Shown: piece by piece, positions 7,783-16,314 of the stretch
Position numbering within the stretch: position 1 is the first letter of the stretch
How the letters are laid out: every line of letters starts with the position of its first letter
NCBI RefSeq assembly: GCF_024055715.1
Contig: NZ_JAMXMV010000023.1
Coordinates: forward strand, 1 to 64,000
DNA length: 64,000 nucleotides
Reading direction: 5' to 3'
Source of the DNA: Actinoallomurus soli
Lineage (GTDB): Bacteria > Actinomycetota > Actinomycetes > Streptosporangiales > Streptosporangiaceae
The notes under the pieces: model-generated
What the model saw: only the letters and a program-made list of their open reading frames with translations
Told to the model about the DNA's origin: nothing
Database searches by the model: none
Position numbers and translations under genes: made by a program

Positions 7783-9631
7783 CGCAGACCACCACGCGGC
7801 CGGTGGCGGCGTTGAAGTGCACGGTCACCATCCGCAGCGGCAGACCGAGCAGCTTCAGGAGCTGGCGGACGCGGCTCTGCTGGACCTCGTAGTAGTCCTC
7901 TAGGACGTTGAGGTGCGCGGTGACCGGCGCGGCGTGGTCGAGCACGTCGGCCACGAGCGCGGTGATGTGCGGGTCGGGCCGGTGCGGGTCCGTGACGTCG
8001 GCGAACCGCCGGTAGTACTCGCCGAGCTCGGCGACCTTCTCATCGTGCGGCTGGTCACCGGACAGAATCTGCGCGGCCTGCTCGTGCACCCCGACCCTGA
8101 GGCCGTACCGCTCGGCGAAGTACCGGTCGAACCGTGCGGGGGCGGTGCGGTACGTCAGCAGCGCGGTCTCGAAGAACACGCAACCGGTGATCGGCGTACC
8201 GTCGATGCCCTCGAACAGTTCGCAGTGGCTGCCGTCGGGCAGCGGCAGGAACAGGTTGCCGCCGCGGCGGTCGAACCGGTTGCCGAGCTTGGAGTTCCGC
8301 AGCCGCTGATAGAGCGCGACGACGATGGCGCGGATGATCGGTGAGGACTCACAGATCAGGTGCATCGGCGCGCCGCCGAACGTCTGCCGCAGGAACTGGC
8401 GGTAGGCGGTCGGGGCGAGCCGGACCAGGACGTGATCGTCGTCCATCATCGGCGTGAGCACCGGCGGCCGGGTCTGCCGGGGAGCGAGCAGTTCCATCAG
8501 CGCGGCGCCGATGGCCACGCCGGTGTCCTGGTCGACGTCGAGGTCCCGGTCCAGGTGGATGTGGCCGGCCTCCATGCTGACCAGCTCCGGGCCGGTGTAG
8601 CGGGAGAGCAGGAGGCGGGCCTCCTCGGCCATGGCCTGATGCGTGACGGCGCCGGTTTCCGGTGGCGCGGTCAGGGTCGCGGCCGTGGCGTTGCTGGTCT
8701 GGTCGGTCACGGTGGCGGCGGCGAACGCGTTTGCGGTGATGCGGTAGGCGCCCTGGCCCATCGGAACGACGGTGCTGCGTCCGGTCGTCAGGGTGGTGAT
8801 GGCCGGGAGCTGCCGGGCGACGTGGCCGATGACGTCGTTGGTCTCGGGCCGGGCGCCGGGCTGGTAGGTCCAGGAGGCCGCGGTGACGCCGCACGGGTCG
8901 GCCTGGACGACCAGGAAGTCGACGCCTGTGGGCAGCTGCTGCTCGTGCGCGTGCGCCCACAGGGCGAGCGCGGCCTCGACCGGGGTCAGGTACTCCAGGA
9001 GCGCGGACAGCTCATAGCGGAACTGCCGGCGCAGGCGGCGCCGGGCACAGCGCACCGCCATCCAGTAGTCCGGGGTCGCCGGCGGCGCGGCGATGGTCAC
9101 GTCGCCGGTGTCGGTCTCGGCGGCGGGGTCGGGCCGCAGCCACGGCGTCGGCAGCAGGCGGCCTCGCTGGGTCAGCCGGGCCCGGGTCACGATGACCAGC
9201 TCCGACAGGACCTTCAGCGAGTCCGGGAGCCGATCGGAGCCGCGTAGCCGGCGCAGCGCGTGCTCGTCGACGCCGGCCTGCAGGCCGAGCTGGCCGATGT
9301 CGACGATGCGGGAGAAGTGGACGAGCTCCTGCTGGATCTCGCTCGCCTCGCCCGAAATCGTGCCGGTGCCGTGTTCGAGGTAGGCCGCGGCCAGGTCGAC
9401 GGGGTCGACGCTGCCGGCGTCGACGTCGGCCAGGGCGGACAGGAACTGGGCGGGCACGTCGCTGCCGTGCAGGGCGGCCAGGACGGCCAGCCGGCGCAGC
9501 AGCCGGTCGAGCGCGCCGGCCAGCGCGTCGGGCGACAGGCCGGCGGTGGTGGCGTGGTCGAGGGCGGAGAACGCCGCGAGCAGGTCCCGGCTGAGGCTGG
9601 TCTGATCGCGGTAAGTGCTGGTGAGGATCAT
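7775..9631 (-). CDS. Unknown 618-aa protein, first gene of the adenylation/SDR operon
   Basis: I do not recognise this family. The protein is soluble, with no signal peptide or membrane segment. The N-terminal 130 residues are alanine/leucine-rich and helical. A central mixed region follows. A more conserved-looking C-terminal part (about residues 390-560) includes RRGGNLFLPLPDGSHCELFEG. It starts with ATG after GGGAGCG and overlaps the SDR gene by 8 nt. The operon is divergent from the XRE/TPR regulator, with a 108-bp shared promoter region. Its place with an acyl-activating enzyme and a reductase suggests a core or scaffold enzyme of a small biosynthetic pathway, but that is context only. 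Confidence 0.75.
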   Translation of the reverse strand: MILTSTYRDQTSLSRDLLAAFSALDHATTAGLSPDALAGALDRLLRRLAVLAALHGSDVPAQFLSALADVDAGSVDPVDLAAAYLEHGTGTISGEASEIQQELVHFSRIVDIGQLGLQAGVDEHALRRLRGSDRLPDSLKVLSELVIVTRARLTQRGRLLPTPWLRPDPAAETDTGDVTIAAPPATPDYWMAVRCARRRLRRQFRYELSALLEYLTPVEAALALWAHAHEQQLPTGVDFLVVQADPCGVTAASWTYQPGARPETNDVIGHVARQLPAITTLTTGRSTVVPMGQGAYRITANAFAAATVTDQTSNATAATLTAPPETGAVTHQAMAEEARLLLSRYTGPELVSMEAGHIHLDRDLDVDQDTGVAIGAALMELLAPRQTRPPVLTPMMDDDHVLVRLAPTAYRQFLRQTFGGAPMHLICESSPIIRAIVVALYQRLRNSKLGNRFDRRGGNLFLPLPDGSHCELFEGIDGTPITGCVFFETALLTYRTAPARFDRYFAERYGLRVGVHEQAAQILSGDQPHDEKVAELGEYYRRFADVTDPHRPDPHITALVADVLDHAAPVTAHLNVLEDYYEVQQSRVRQLLKLLGLPLRMVTVHFNAATGRVVVCDE

Positions 9632-9739
9632 GAGCGCTCCCTGACTCGGGGGTCTTGGGGGTCAGTGAAGAGCGCCGCGGGTCCGGGCGGAAGGTCGGAA
9701 CGTATTGAAGGCAATGCAATCGGTGGGCATGCTGGCGGC
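9632..9739. promoter_or_regulatory. Divergent promoter region with GGGGGTC direct repeats
   Basis: A 108-bp gap lies between two divergent start codons. It contains GGGGGTC twice (9648-9654 and 9657-9663), flanked by CTGAC (9641-9645) and GTCAG (9661-9665). This is a plausible binding site for the XRE regulator encoded alongside; no experiment is implied. Confidence 0.35.
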
Positions 9740-11053
9740 ATGGCGCGTCAGCGAAGCCGCCCCATCCAGAACCCCGCGTTACGAGCGGCGATCGACCAGG
9801 CCGGATGGACCCTGGCCGCCGCGGCCGAGGCCATCAACGCGGTCGGGGCTGAGAACGACCTCCCTCTGACCTACGGTGCTGGTGCGATCGCGCACTGGAT
9901 CGCCGGCGTCGTCCCCCGCGACGAGGCCATCCCGATCACCGTCGAGGCCTTCGCGCGGGCCCTCAGCAGTCCGGAACTGACGGCCGAGGATCTTGGCTGG
10001 GATGCCCCGGCGATGACCGACATTCGCGCGGACCCGTGGCAAGGTGACCCCGTGGCGTGGCTGATGCGGCTGGCAAGGAGTGACATGGACCGCCGAACTG
10101 CACTGGCCACCGGCCTCTACAGCCTGGCCGCCCTCACGATGCCGACCGACCCGCACCGCATCCTGTCCCGCTCCGGGCCCGGTCGCCGCGCCGGCGCGGC
10201 CGACGTCGCCCGGATCCGGGCCACCACCAGGCACCTGGCTGATATGGATGACCTGTACGGCGGCGGCAACGCCCGCGCCGCGATCGCCGGGTACCTCGCC
10301 GGCGAGATCGGCCCGCTGCTGCGCGGCACCACCGGCCGGGCCCGCCCGGACCTGTTCCGCGCCGCCTCCGAACTGACCTACCTCGCCGGGTGGATGGCGG
10401 CCGACGCCGGCGCGAACGGCCTCGGTCAGAAGTACTACATCGAGTCCGTGCGCCTGGCCGAAGAGGCCGGCGACCCTCTGCTGCGCGCGACCGCGCTGCG
10501 CTCGATGGCGATTCAGGCGATCGAGCTCGGTCACCCGCACCGCGCTGTCGACCTGGCCGAGGCCGCGGTGTCCGAGATCCGGCGCGGCTGCCCGACACGT
10601 ACCCGCGCCTGGATCACCGGGGCGCATGCCGAGGCGCTGGCCGCCGCAGCCGACGGCCGCGACGCGCGCCAGATCCTCACCCGAGCCGAACGCGACCTCG
10701 AGCGCGCCGACTCCCTCCCCGAGGATGCCTGGTACGGCGGCTACCGCCGCGAATCCTTCGAGCACCAGACCGGCACCCTCCTGGCGAGCCTCGGCGACCT
10801 GCCCGAAGCCGAACGACACCTCGCCGCCTCCGTGAACACCCGCCGACCCATCGAACGCCGCACCCGCGCGCTGATCGCCACGCGGCTCGCCCGCGTCCAG
10901 TACCGCCGCGGCCACCGGGACGCCGCCGCGCAGACCCTCGGACGGATCCGCACAGAGCTGACGACGGTCGCCTCGGCCCGCATCCGCCGCGAACTGGCTC
11001 CCCTCCCCCACGACCTGCTTCCGGACAGCCCTCACCGAAATCACCGGAGTTGA
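9740..11053 (+). CDS. XRE-type HTH / TPR transcriptional regulator
   Basis: Translation from ATG 9740 gives 437 aa. Upstream in-frame codons run back through the antisense of the 618-aa gene and are not credible. An N-terminal HTH-like region (about residues 9-90) covers helix AAIDQAGWTLAAAAEAIN and a recognition segment near YGAGAIAHWIAG. A long TPR-like helical region (about 140-420) follows, with paired alanine-rich helices. Actinomycete proteins of this type regulate an adjacent divergent operon, here probably the 618-aa/SDR/ligase operon. The broken copy at 5343 may be a paralogue. Confidence 0.82.
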   Translation: MARQRSRPIQNPALRAAIDQAGWTLAAAAEAINAVGAENDLPLTYGAGAIAHWIAGVVPRDEAIPITVEAFARALSSPELTAEDLGWDAPAMTDIRADPWQGDPVAWLMRLARSDMDRRTALATGLYSLAALTMPTDPHRILSRSGPGRRAGAADVARIRATTRHLADMDDLYGGGNARAAIAGYLAGEIGPLLRGTTGRARPDLFRAASELTYLAGWMAADAGANGLGQKYYIESVRLAEEAGDPLLRATALRSMAIQAIELGHPHRAVDLAEAAVSEIRRGCPTRTRAWITGAHAEALAAAADGRDARQILTRAERDLERADSLPEDAWYGGYRRESFEHQTGTLLASLGDLPEAERHLAASVNTRRPIERRTRALIATRLARVQYRRGHRDAAAQTLGRIRTELTTVASARIRRELAPLPHDLLPDSPHRNHRS

Positions 11054-11079
11054 TCACGCGGCGTGGTTACCATCGGCCC

Positions 11080-12036
11080 GTGACCACGCCCCAATCCGTA
11101 CAGCCGGCCGCTACAGCCGTACGCCCACGCTGGGGGGAGTTGCCCGCCCCGCTCCGCGAGGGCCTGGCCGAGCTGCTCGGCGACATCACCACCGCCCACG
11201 TCCAGGGCGGCGGCTTCACACCCGGCCTAGCCGCCCGAATTCAACTCGCCGACGGCCGCCGCGTCTTTGCCAAGGGCATCCCCGCCGCGCACCCGCTCGC
11301 CGGGAAGTATCGCGACGAGGCCGCGGCCACCCGGGCGCTTCCGGCGGCCGCGCCCGCGCCCCGGCTCCACTGGGACGGCCAGATCGCCGACTGGGTCGTC
11401 CTCGTCCTGGACGACGTCGACGCCCGGCACGCCGACCTGTCACCCGGCTCCCCGGACGTTCCTGGGGTGGTGGTCACGATCGCCGGCCTGGCCGACGTCC
11501 TGACCCCCTGCCCCGTCGATGCACCCGCCGCCGAGATCGACCTCGCCGACTTCGTGCACGGCTGGGGAACCCTGGCGGCCACGCCGCCCCCCGACTTGGA
11601 CGAGTGGACCCGGCGGCACCTGGACGACCTGGCCGCGCTCGAGACCGCCTGGCTTACGGCGGCCGCCGGGGACACGCTGGTCCACGGCGACGTGAACGCC
11701 TCCAACCTTCTCCTCGACCCGGAGGGCAGGGTGTTCTTGATCGACTGGGCGCAACCGGCCCGCGGGGCTGCCTGGCTCGATGTCGTCGACCTCGTCCCGC
11801 ACCTGATCCTGGCCGGGCACACGCCCGCCGCGGCCGAAGCCGCGCTCGCCGACGTACCGGCCTGGCGGGACACCGACCCGGCCATCATCACCAGCTACGC
11901 CGCGGCGTTCGCCGGCTACTGGGCCCGCAGCTCACGTCAGCCAGCGCCGCCGGGAGTTCCTCACCTGCGCAGCCACCAGGGACGAGCCGCTCGCGCGGCG
12001 ATCGCCTGGACGGCGCACCGCACCACCTGGAGATAG
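11080..12036 (+). CDS. Aminoglycoside phosphotransferase (APH)-family kinase
   Basis: A 318-aa protein from GTG 11080. A TACCAT -10 element 7 nt upstream suggests leaderless transcription. The Brenner motif HGDVNASNLLLDPEGRVFLI and the DFG-equivalent IDW (about residues 205-227) identify the APH/choline-kinase fold. The N-lobe lysine is probably in RRVFAKGIP. This family phosphorylates small molecules; the target is not readable. Being 26 nt after the regulator gene does not prove co-transcription, since it seems to have its own promoter. Confidence 0.85.
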   Translation: MTTPQSVQPAATAVRPRWGELPAPLREGLAELLGDITTAHVQGGGFTPGLAARIQLADGRRVFAKGIPAAHPLAGKYRDEAAATRALPAAAPAPRLHWDGQIADWVVLVLDDVDARHADLSPGSPDVPGVVVTIAGLADVLTPCPVDAPAAEIDLADFVHGWGTLAATPPPDLDEWTRRHLDDLAALETAWLTAAAGDTLVHGDVNASNLLLDPEGRVFLIDWAQPARGAAWLDVVDLVPHLILAGHTPAAAEAALADVPAWRDTDPAIITSYAAAFAGYWARSSRQPAPPGVPHLRSHQGRAARAAIAWTAHRTTWR

Positions 12037-12045
12037 GAGGGCGCC

Positions 12046-12159
12046 ACGCAGGCCAAGCTGGACGAGCACAAGCAGCGCGCCGCCCGGCTGCGGGATCAGG
12101 TCCTGCCCGAGCTCGAGCAGTACGCTGCCAGCTGCCGTGCCGCGCAGTACACCGGCTGA
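12046..12159 (+). CDS. Small 37-aa ORF with ACG in start position
   Basis: A strong Shine-Dalgarno AGGAGG (12035-12040) lies 5 nt before ACG 12046. From there the frame is open to TGA 12157-12159 and encodes a charged helical peptide containing KLDEHKQRAARLRDQ and ending AAQYTG. No ATG/GTG/TTG fits. Either ACG is a rare start, or an ATG has mutated and the gene is dying. It overlaps the terminal bases of the APH gene only through its ribosome site. Confidence 0.45.
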   Translation, partial: TQAKLDEHKQRAARLRDQVLPELEQYAASCRAAQYTG

Positions 12160-12231
12160 AGCCGGGAGCCAGGCGGCCCTATCCGCCGCGTCCGCTAACC
12201 CGCCTCCGGCTACCACGCCCAGGAGCCGACC

Positions 12232-12519
12232 ATGAGCACCACCCCGCTGCTGCACACACCCGACGAGGCCGCGGAGAAGCTCCGCTGCAAGCCGTCATGG
12301 CTCAAGGAGCAGGCACGAAAGCGCCGTATCCCCTTCACCTTCATAGGCGGCGCGTACCGCTTCACCGACGCGCACCTCTAGCAAATCATCCGGCAGTTCG
12401 AGCAGCAGCCCGAGGACGTGGGCCCGGCCGCCGCGCCGCGCAGAAAGAAGACCGCCGAGGCGGCGACGACAGGCGTCGCTCAGCTCCATGCGCGGCCGCC
12501 CAAGCGGCGAGCCTCCTGA
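12232..12519 (+). pseudogene. Excisionase-like helix-turn-helix protein interrupted by an in-frame TAG
   Basis: From ATG 12232 the frame encodes a MerR/excisionase-type HTH: HTPDEAAEKLRCKPSWLKE, then KRRIPFTFIGGAYRFTDAHL. It hits TAG at 12379-12381. The same frame then continues without another stop to TGA 12519, reading QIIRQFEQQPEDVGP and a basic tail. A sense codon such as CAG or GAG at the TAG would give a normal 95-aa small regulator. The first 49 codons may still make a functional HTH. A GGAG ribosome site (12221-12224 region) precedes the ATG. Confidence 0.6.
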
Positions 12520-12520
12520 C

Positions 12521-12826
12521 ATGAAGAACAGCCGTTGCAACCCGGCTAAGGCCCCTCCTGGAAGGCATCACCGCAGGTAGAAGCCTTCTTGCCGTATTCG
12601 CCGACGGGGCCGGCCGCCGCCCGGAGGTCATCACGATCGACCGTGGCCACGGGCCCCAGCCGGTCATCCGCGCGACCTGGAACGGCTTCCTCCTCGGATA
12701 CGGCTACTACGCCCGGCTCGAGGACGCCCTCGCCCTGGTCAACGTCGAGACTCTCGTCGAGCTCGTCACCCATCCAGCCGGAGTCGACCGGACCGTCCGT
12801 CGGCAAGGTATAACCAGCTCAAGGTA
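12521..12826 (+). pseudogene. Start-less conserved-looking reading frame
   Basis: An open frame with no usable start runs through TRLRPLLEGITAGRSLL, VITIDRGHGPQPVIRATWNG and FLLGYGYYARLEDALAL to TAG 12826. The composition is protein-like, and the frame follows the HTH gene directly. It is probably the remnant of a gene whose start was lost. Function unknown. Confidence 0.35.
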
Positions 12827-12901
12827 GATCCTCCGCGGAAGCGTTGGGACAGCAGGAGCTTGGCCGAGACGCTGGAGCAATAGACGTTCTTGGAGATTTA
12901 C

Positions 12902-13141
12902 ATGGTCAGACCACATCGGCTTTATCGGACGCCCGACGAAGCATTCCAGGCTGGGTTCGGGAATGCCGCGAATGATCCGCCGCTGACGGATACACAGATC
13001 GCCCGGCTCCGCCAAATCCTTTACGACTGGCCGGAGCGCATCGCAGAGAGTGTCGAGCGGCGCCAAAGAGAACGGACTCATGAGCTCCCGGCTGCCGACG
13101 CTGCACGGCACCGCATGCACAGCATCAGCAGGCGACCTTAG
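12902..13141 (+). CDS. Small hypothetical protein (79 aa)
   Basis: ATG 12902 has GGAGAT upstream (an ATG at 12890 is also possible). The segment DPPLTDTQIARLRQIL is typical of small actinomycete proteins encoded near phage-type or plasmid-type genes. No domain can be named. The local G+C is lower than in the flanking metabolic genes, which fits acquired DNA. Confidence 0.45.
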   Translation: MVRPHRLYRTPDEAFQAGFGNAANDPPLTDTQIARLRQILYDWPERIAESVERRQRERTHELPAADAARHRMHSISRRP

Positions 13142-13549
13142 AGACCCAGCTTCCGGGTCTTGGGCCGTTCCCACACGACCGGGATCGTCCGCTCCCAATG
13201 ACCAGGAGCACCCGTTGACTCGCCGACGGGCCGGTCGCACCGGCACGTCCACACGTCGACCTCGTCACCCTCACGAGGCGCCCAGAACTGGAACCGGATC
13301 TTCTTGGTCTTCGCCTGCTTCGACCCGGGCGGCCAGAGCTCGATGTGGAACGTGGCCGGCTGATCGGCGTGGAGCACGCGGTTCCCCGGGCCGAGTGAAA
13401 GGGTCGGCGTCGGTCACCGTGAAATCGTGCCGCAGCCGCAAGGACAGGGCCATCCCGTCGGCGAGCCGGTCGTCCCCGATCACGCTGTCATCGCCCGGCA
13501 TGCCGACACGATACGGGAACTCGCAGGTAAGGCGCCCCCCGGTCGGCAT
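13138..13549 (-). pseudogene. Frameshifted hypothetical gene downstream of the Argonaute gene
   Basis: Two minus-strand frames each look coding and meet near 13385. The upstream part has CEFPYRVGMPGDDSVIGDDR and LRLRHDFTVTDADP. The downstream part has FHIELWPPGSKQAKTKK, FQFWAPREGDEVDVWTC and ends TRKLGL. One single-base indel would join them into about 130 aa. I do not recognise the family. It follows the short Argonaute gene on the same strand, so it could once have been part of that locus. Confidence 0.4.
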
Positions 13550-13555
13550 GCAGCC

Positions 13556-15004
13556 CTACATGTAATAGGCATAGCGGGTGGCGATTCGGGCGTCAGGCGG
13601 CACCTGCTTGAGGATGGAACCGACCCGGTAGGCGGTACGCAAGGTGAGCGGGTCACGTTCGTCTAGCTGGGCATTGTTCCAGTTCATCTTGGACAGGGCG
13701 AGTATGTCGGTGCCAGCGAGCAGCAGATCGGTACCCCGTGATGCGAGCCGGATCAGTAGCGGCTGGGGAACGTACATACCGGGGTAGGTGCGGAAGTACG
13801 GCACCGAGCCGCGGGTGTACAGCAATAGTGAGCGTGCATCCAATTGGACCGTAGTGCCGCGCAACGGCGGGAGTTGCCCGGTGCGGTAAAGGTGCGGGGC
13901 GCCGCGCCGCTGGATCCACAGCATGTCGACCTGGTCGATGTCGCGTTCGTCGGCGGCTTCGTGGAAGCCGTCGATCTCGCTGGGAGTGAAGTTCGAGGTT
14001 TTGTGGACAACGATGCGCGCTGGCTGGTGGCCGTGGTTGTTGCGGTATTCGCTTAGCGCGTCCAGCAGTAGCCGCCGGGCGTCGGAGAGCGCCAGGTGGG
14101 GCTGGCGGTCGCTCTTGGAGATCTGCGCGGTGCCGCCGCGTACGACAACTCCGTCGCCGCGCTCATTGAAGATCTGGGCAACAGCGGTGTGCAACTCCTG
14201 CCCATTCGCGGAGCGGTAGAAGCTGACTCCGACGTAGCAGGTGGCCAGGTCTGTGCTGTGGCGCTGCATGCGCCAAGGTGTCCCGCCGGCCTTGTAGTAC
14301 AAGGCCGTGTGCAGGTTCCAGGCCCTGGTGGCCTCGTCCTGTAGGGGCCGGGTGACCTGCCCACCGGTCCTCGCCGGGATCCCGGTCCAGGTCTCCTTGC
14401 GCATCAGCTGCAGTGGCGCCGACAGCGTAAGCATTCTGGCTTTGAGCAGGTCGTGAAAGTCGCCTCCTGCCTCACGATCTTCCTGCTCCTCCTCGTCGGG
14501 CGCGCTTGCCACCGGCGACGGGCGGTCTTCACAGTCGTTGAGCTCGTCGGGACGGGCGCAGATCACGACCCGGCAGCGCCCGGTTTCGGCCAACGACCGG
14601 GCGGCCTCGGCGTAGATCTCGACCGCATCGGCGGTGGCGGAGGCGACGTCGGCGCGAGCTAGACGGCGCAGCTGACGTTCGGGGATCTCTCGGACAAGGG
14701 CGCTGTCGAAGACGAGCTCAGCGCCGAACTGGGAGTCGACGCTAAAGCCGGGAAAGGGCTGGTGCAGGTTCTCCTGCCCGGATTTTGTGTCCTTGGCCTC
14801 GATCCGATTCTGGCATCGCTGCAGCCAGCTTTGGATGCCATCGACCGCCTGAGCGGGACCGACCAGAGCGACTGGGATCTGGTGCGGTGCGGTCGGGGAG
14901 TCGGCGTCGGCCGGGCCGAATACGCTGAGGCCGTAGCGGGGGTCGATGTGTCGGTTTCCGGCGCGGAACTCCAGCTCCGGCTCGTGTAGCACGTGTGCTC
15001 TCAT
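13556..15004 (-). CDS. Short prokaryotic Argonaute (MID-PIWI), SPARDA type
   Basis: Translation from the ATG at 15004 gives 482 aa, the normal size for short pAgos, which have only MID and PIWI domains. That start forms an ATGA overlap with the stop of the upstream DREN-APAZ gene; an ATG farther upstream lies inside that gene. The MID region (about 90-235) includes FHDLLKARMLTL and PLQLMRKET. The PIWI region (about 255-482) includes CYVGVSFYRS, RIVVHKTSNF and the C-terminal end YAYYM. The PIWI position that normally carries the first catalytic Asp is Ser261, and the HRD-like segment reads HKT, so target cleavage by this protein is unlikely. Known short pAgos guide a partner effector, here the adjacent nuclease. 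Confidence 0.85.
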   Translation of the reverse strand: MRAHVLHEPELEFRAGNRHIDPRYGLSVFGPADADSPTAPHQIPVALVGPAQAVDGIQSWLQRCQNRIEAKDTKSGQENLHQPFPGFSVDSQFGAELVFDSALVREIPERQLRRLARADVASATADAVEIYAEAARSLAETGRCRVVICARPDELNDCEDRPSPVASAPDEEEQEDREAGGDFHDLLKARMLTLSAPLQLMRKETWTGIPARTGGQVTRPLQDEATRAWNLHTALYYKAGGTPWRMQRHSTDLATCYVGVSFYRSANGQELHTAVAQIFNERGDGVVVRGGTAQISKSDRQPHLALSDARRLLLDALSEYRNNHGHQPARIVVHKTSNFTPSEIDGFHEAADERDIDQVDMLWIQRRGAPHLYRTGQLPPLRGTTVQLDARSLLLYTRGSVPYFRTYPGMYVPQPLLIRLASRGTDLLLAGTDILALSKMNWNNAQLDERDPLTLRTAYRVGSILKQVPPDARIATRYAYYM

Positions 15005-16314
15005 CGCGGCAGCTCCCACAGGCCCTCGGCCAGCCCGTTTACGCTCGGCTTCGGAGCGGGCTCTTGCGGAACCCAGGCCGTATCGTCGATCGCGGCATCG
15101 CAATCCAGCTCCAGGAGCTGGCCGAACCGGATGCGCTCATCCCGGCTGCTGAACAGATTGTCCTCGCCTTGCAGATAGTCGGCCCAGGCGCGCACGAGCT
15201 GGTAGACGGCGTTGTTGCGCTCCATACGCTTGATCTTCCTTACGTACTCAGCGTCGTACAGCGAGTCGCGTCGGCCGTCGATAGTGAAGTGGTAGGTGGG
15301 ATTGATCTCCAGGAACCACTGCTCGCCCCAGCGGCGGAAATACAGGCTGGCGGCGTAGTGACGACAAAAGCTGATCTTTGTTTCGTCGTCCTTGCCAAAG
15401 TACGGAGTGAAAAAGCTGCGCCCGCGGCTGCCCCGATAGCGGCCCTTGATCCTCCGATTGGAGCGGTCTGGCGGCGCCTGCATGTAAACGACCTTCTTTT
15501 TAGAGTGCCATACAAGGTCGCGATGGTGGGCCGAGCGCAGGGTGAAATTCAACAGGGACACGAAAATCCGTTGTAGGTCAGAGTCCTCGGTGTTCGACCA
15601 GGTCTCGGTCGGAACGGAAGTCACCGGACCGTCACACAGCACTGCCAGCGGACCCTCGTCCAGGCGGCACAGCGAGAGGATCCGCCCGGCGGCCAGATGG
15701 AAGCCGCCCTCGAACTTGTTGCCGTTCGAACGCATTCGCTCCCAGGCATCGCCGCGGTCGCGGCATGGCGTCGACGCCTCGTAGACAAAGGGGGCGAACC
15801 CTTCGACAGCGAGCAGGTTCGAGACGAGCTGCTCGCTGCGCTCGAGCCGCGGCAGCGGCTCCCCGACAGGCACACCCAGGCCCGATAGCTGGCTAAAGGC
15901 GTCAGGGTCGAAGCGGTCTGCGCTCTTATCGAACTGGACCACGCACCGCGCCTTGCGCTCGGGGTCGGCGAACCAGGTGTCGACGCGCTTCCACCACGCC
16001 TGTTGGACACGGAGGTCCACGCAGATCAGCACGACCGGTCGACCCAGTCGAAGCCAGTAGTCGACGTGGTCGGCCTTGCAGGAGAACTTGAACCCCGTCG
16101 CTGTCTCACCCGGGAATCCGACCTCTGTGGCCTTCACTTGGGCTACTACGGCGACCCCGGTGACTTCACGGTCGGTGTCCACGAACTCGATCTGGCCGTC
16201 GATCGCAAAGTCGCGTCGGGTGTCGTTCCACACGTGACCGGCGTCGGAGACAGCCTTGTCAACGAATGCCTCGCCCCGGTATCCAGCACGCTGCTGGACG
16301 CTACGCTTAGGCAT
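15001..16314 (-). CDS. DREN-APAZ effector nuclease (DUF4365 + APAZ), SPARDA partner
   Basis: A 437-aa protein. Residues about 1-150 form a DUF4365/RecB-like nuclease. The PD-(D/E)XK core is visible as D39 and E43 in DFAIDGQIEF and Q59-V60-K61 in VVAQVKATE, with E15 preceding. The remaining 270 residues have the position and style of an APAZ domain, the Argonaute-associated domain that binds a short pAgo. In characterised SPARDA systems the pAgo-DREN heterodimer, guided by RNA to invading DNA, assembles and releases collateral DNA cleavage that kills or stalls the cell. Gene order (effector first, ATGA overlap) and the intact nuclease residues fit that model. G+C is lower than in neighbouring metabolic genes. 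Confidence 0.85.
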   Translation of the reverse strand: MPKRSVQQRAGYRGEAFVDKAVSDAGHVWNDTRRDFAIDGQIEFVDTDREVTGVAVVAQVKATEVGFPGETATGFKFSCKADHVDYWLRLGRPVVLICVDLRVQQAWWKRVDTWFADPERKARCVVQFDKSADRFDPDAFSQLSGLGVPVGEPLPRLERSEQLVSNLLAVEGFAPFVYEASTPCRDRGDAWERMRSNGNKFEGGFHLAAGRILSLCRLDEGPLAVLCDGPVTSVPTETWSNTEDSDLQRIFVSLLNFTLRSAHHRDLVWHSKKKVVYMQAPPDRSNRRIKGRYRGSRGRSFFTPYFGKDDETKISFCRHYAASLYFRRWGEQWFLEINPTYHFTIDGRRDSLYDAEYVRKIKRMERNNAVYQLVRAWADYLQGEDNLFSSRDERIRFGQLLELDCDAAIDDTAWVPQEPAPKPSVNGLAEGLWELPR

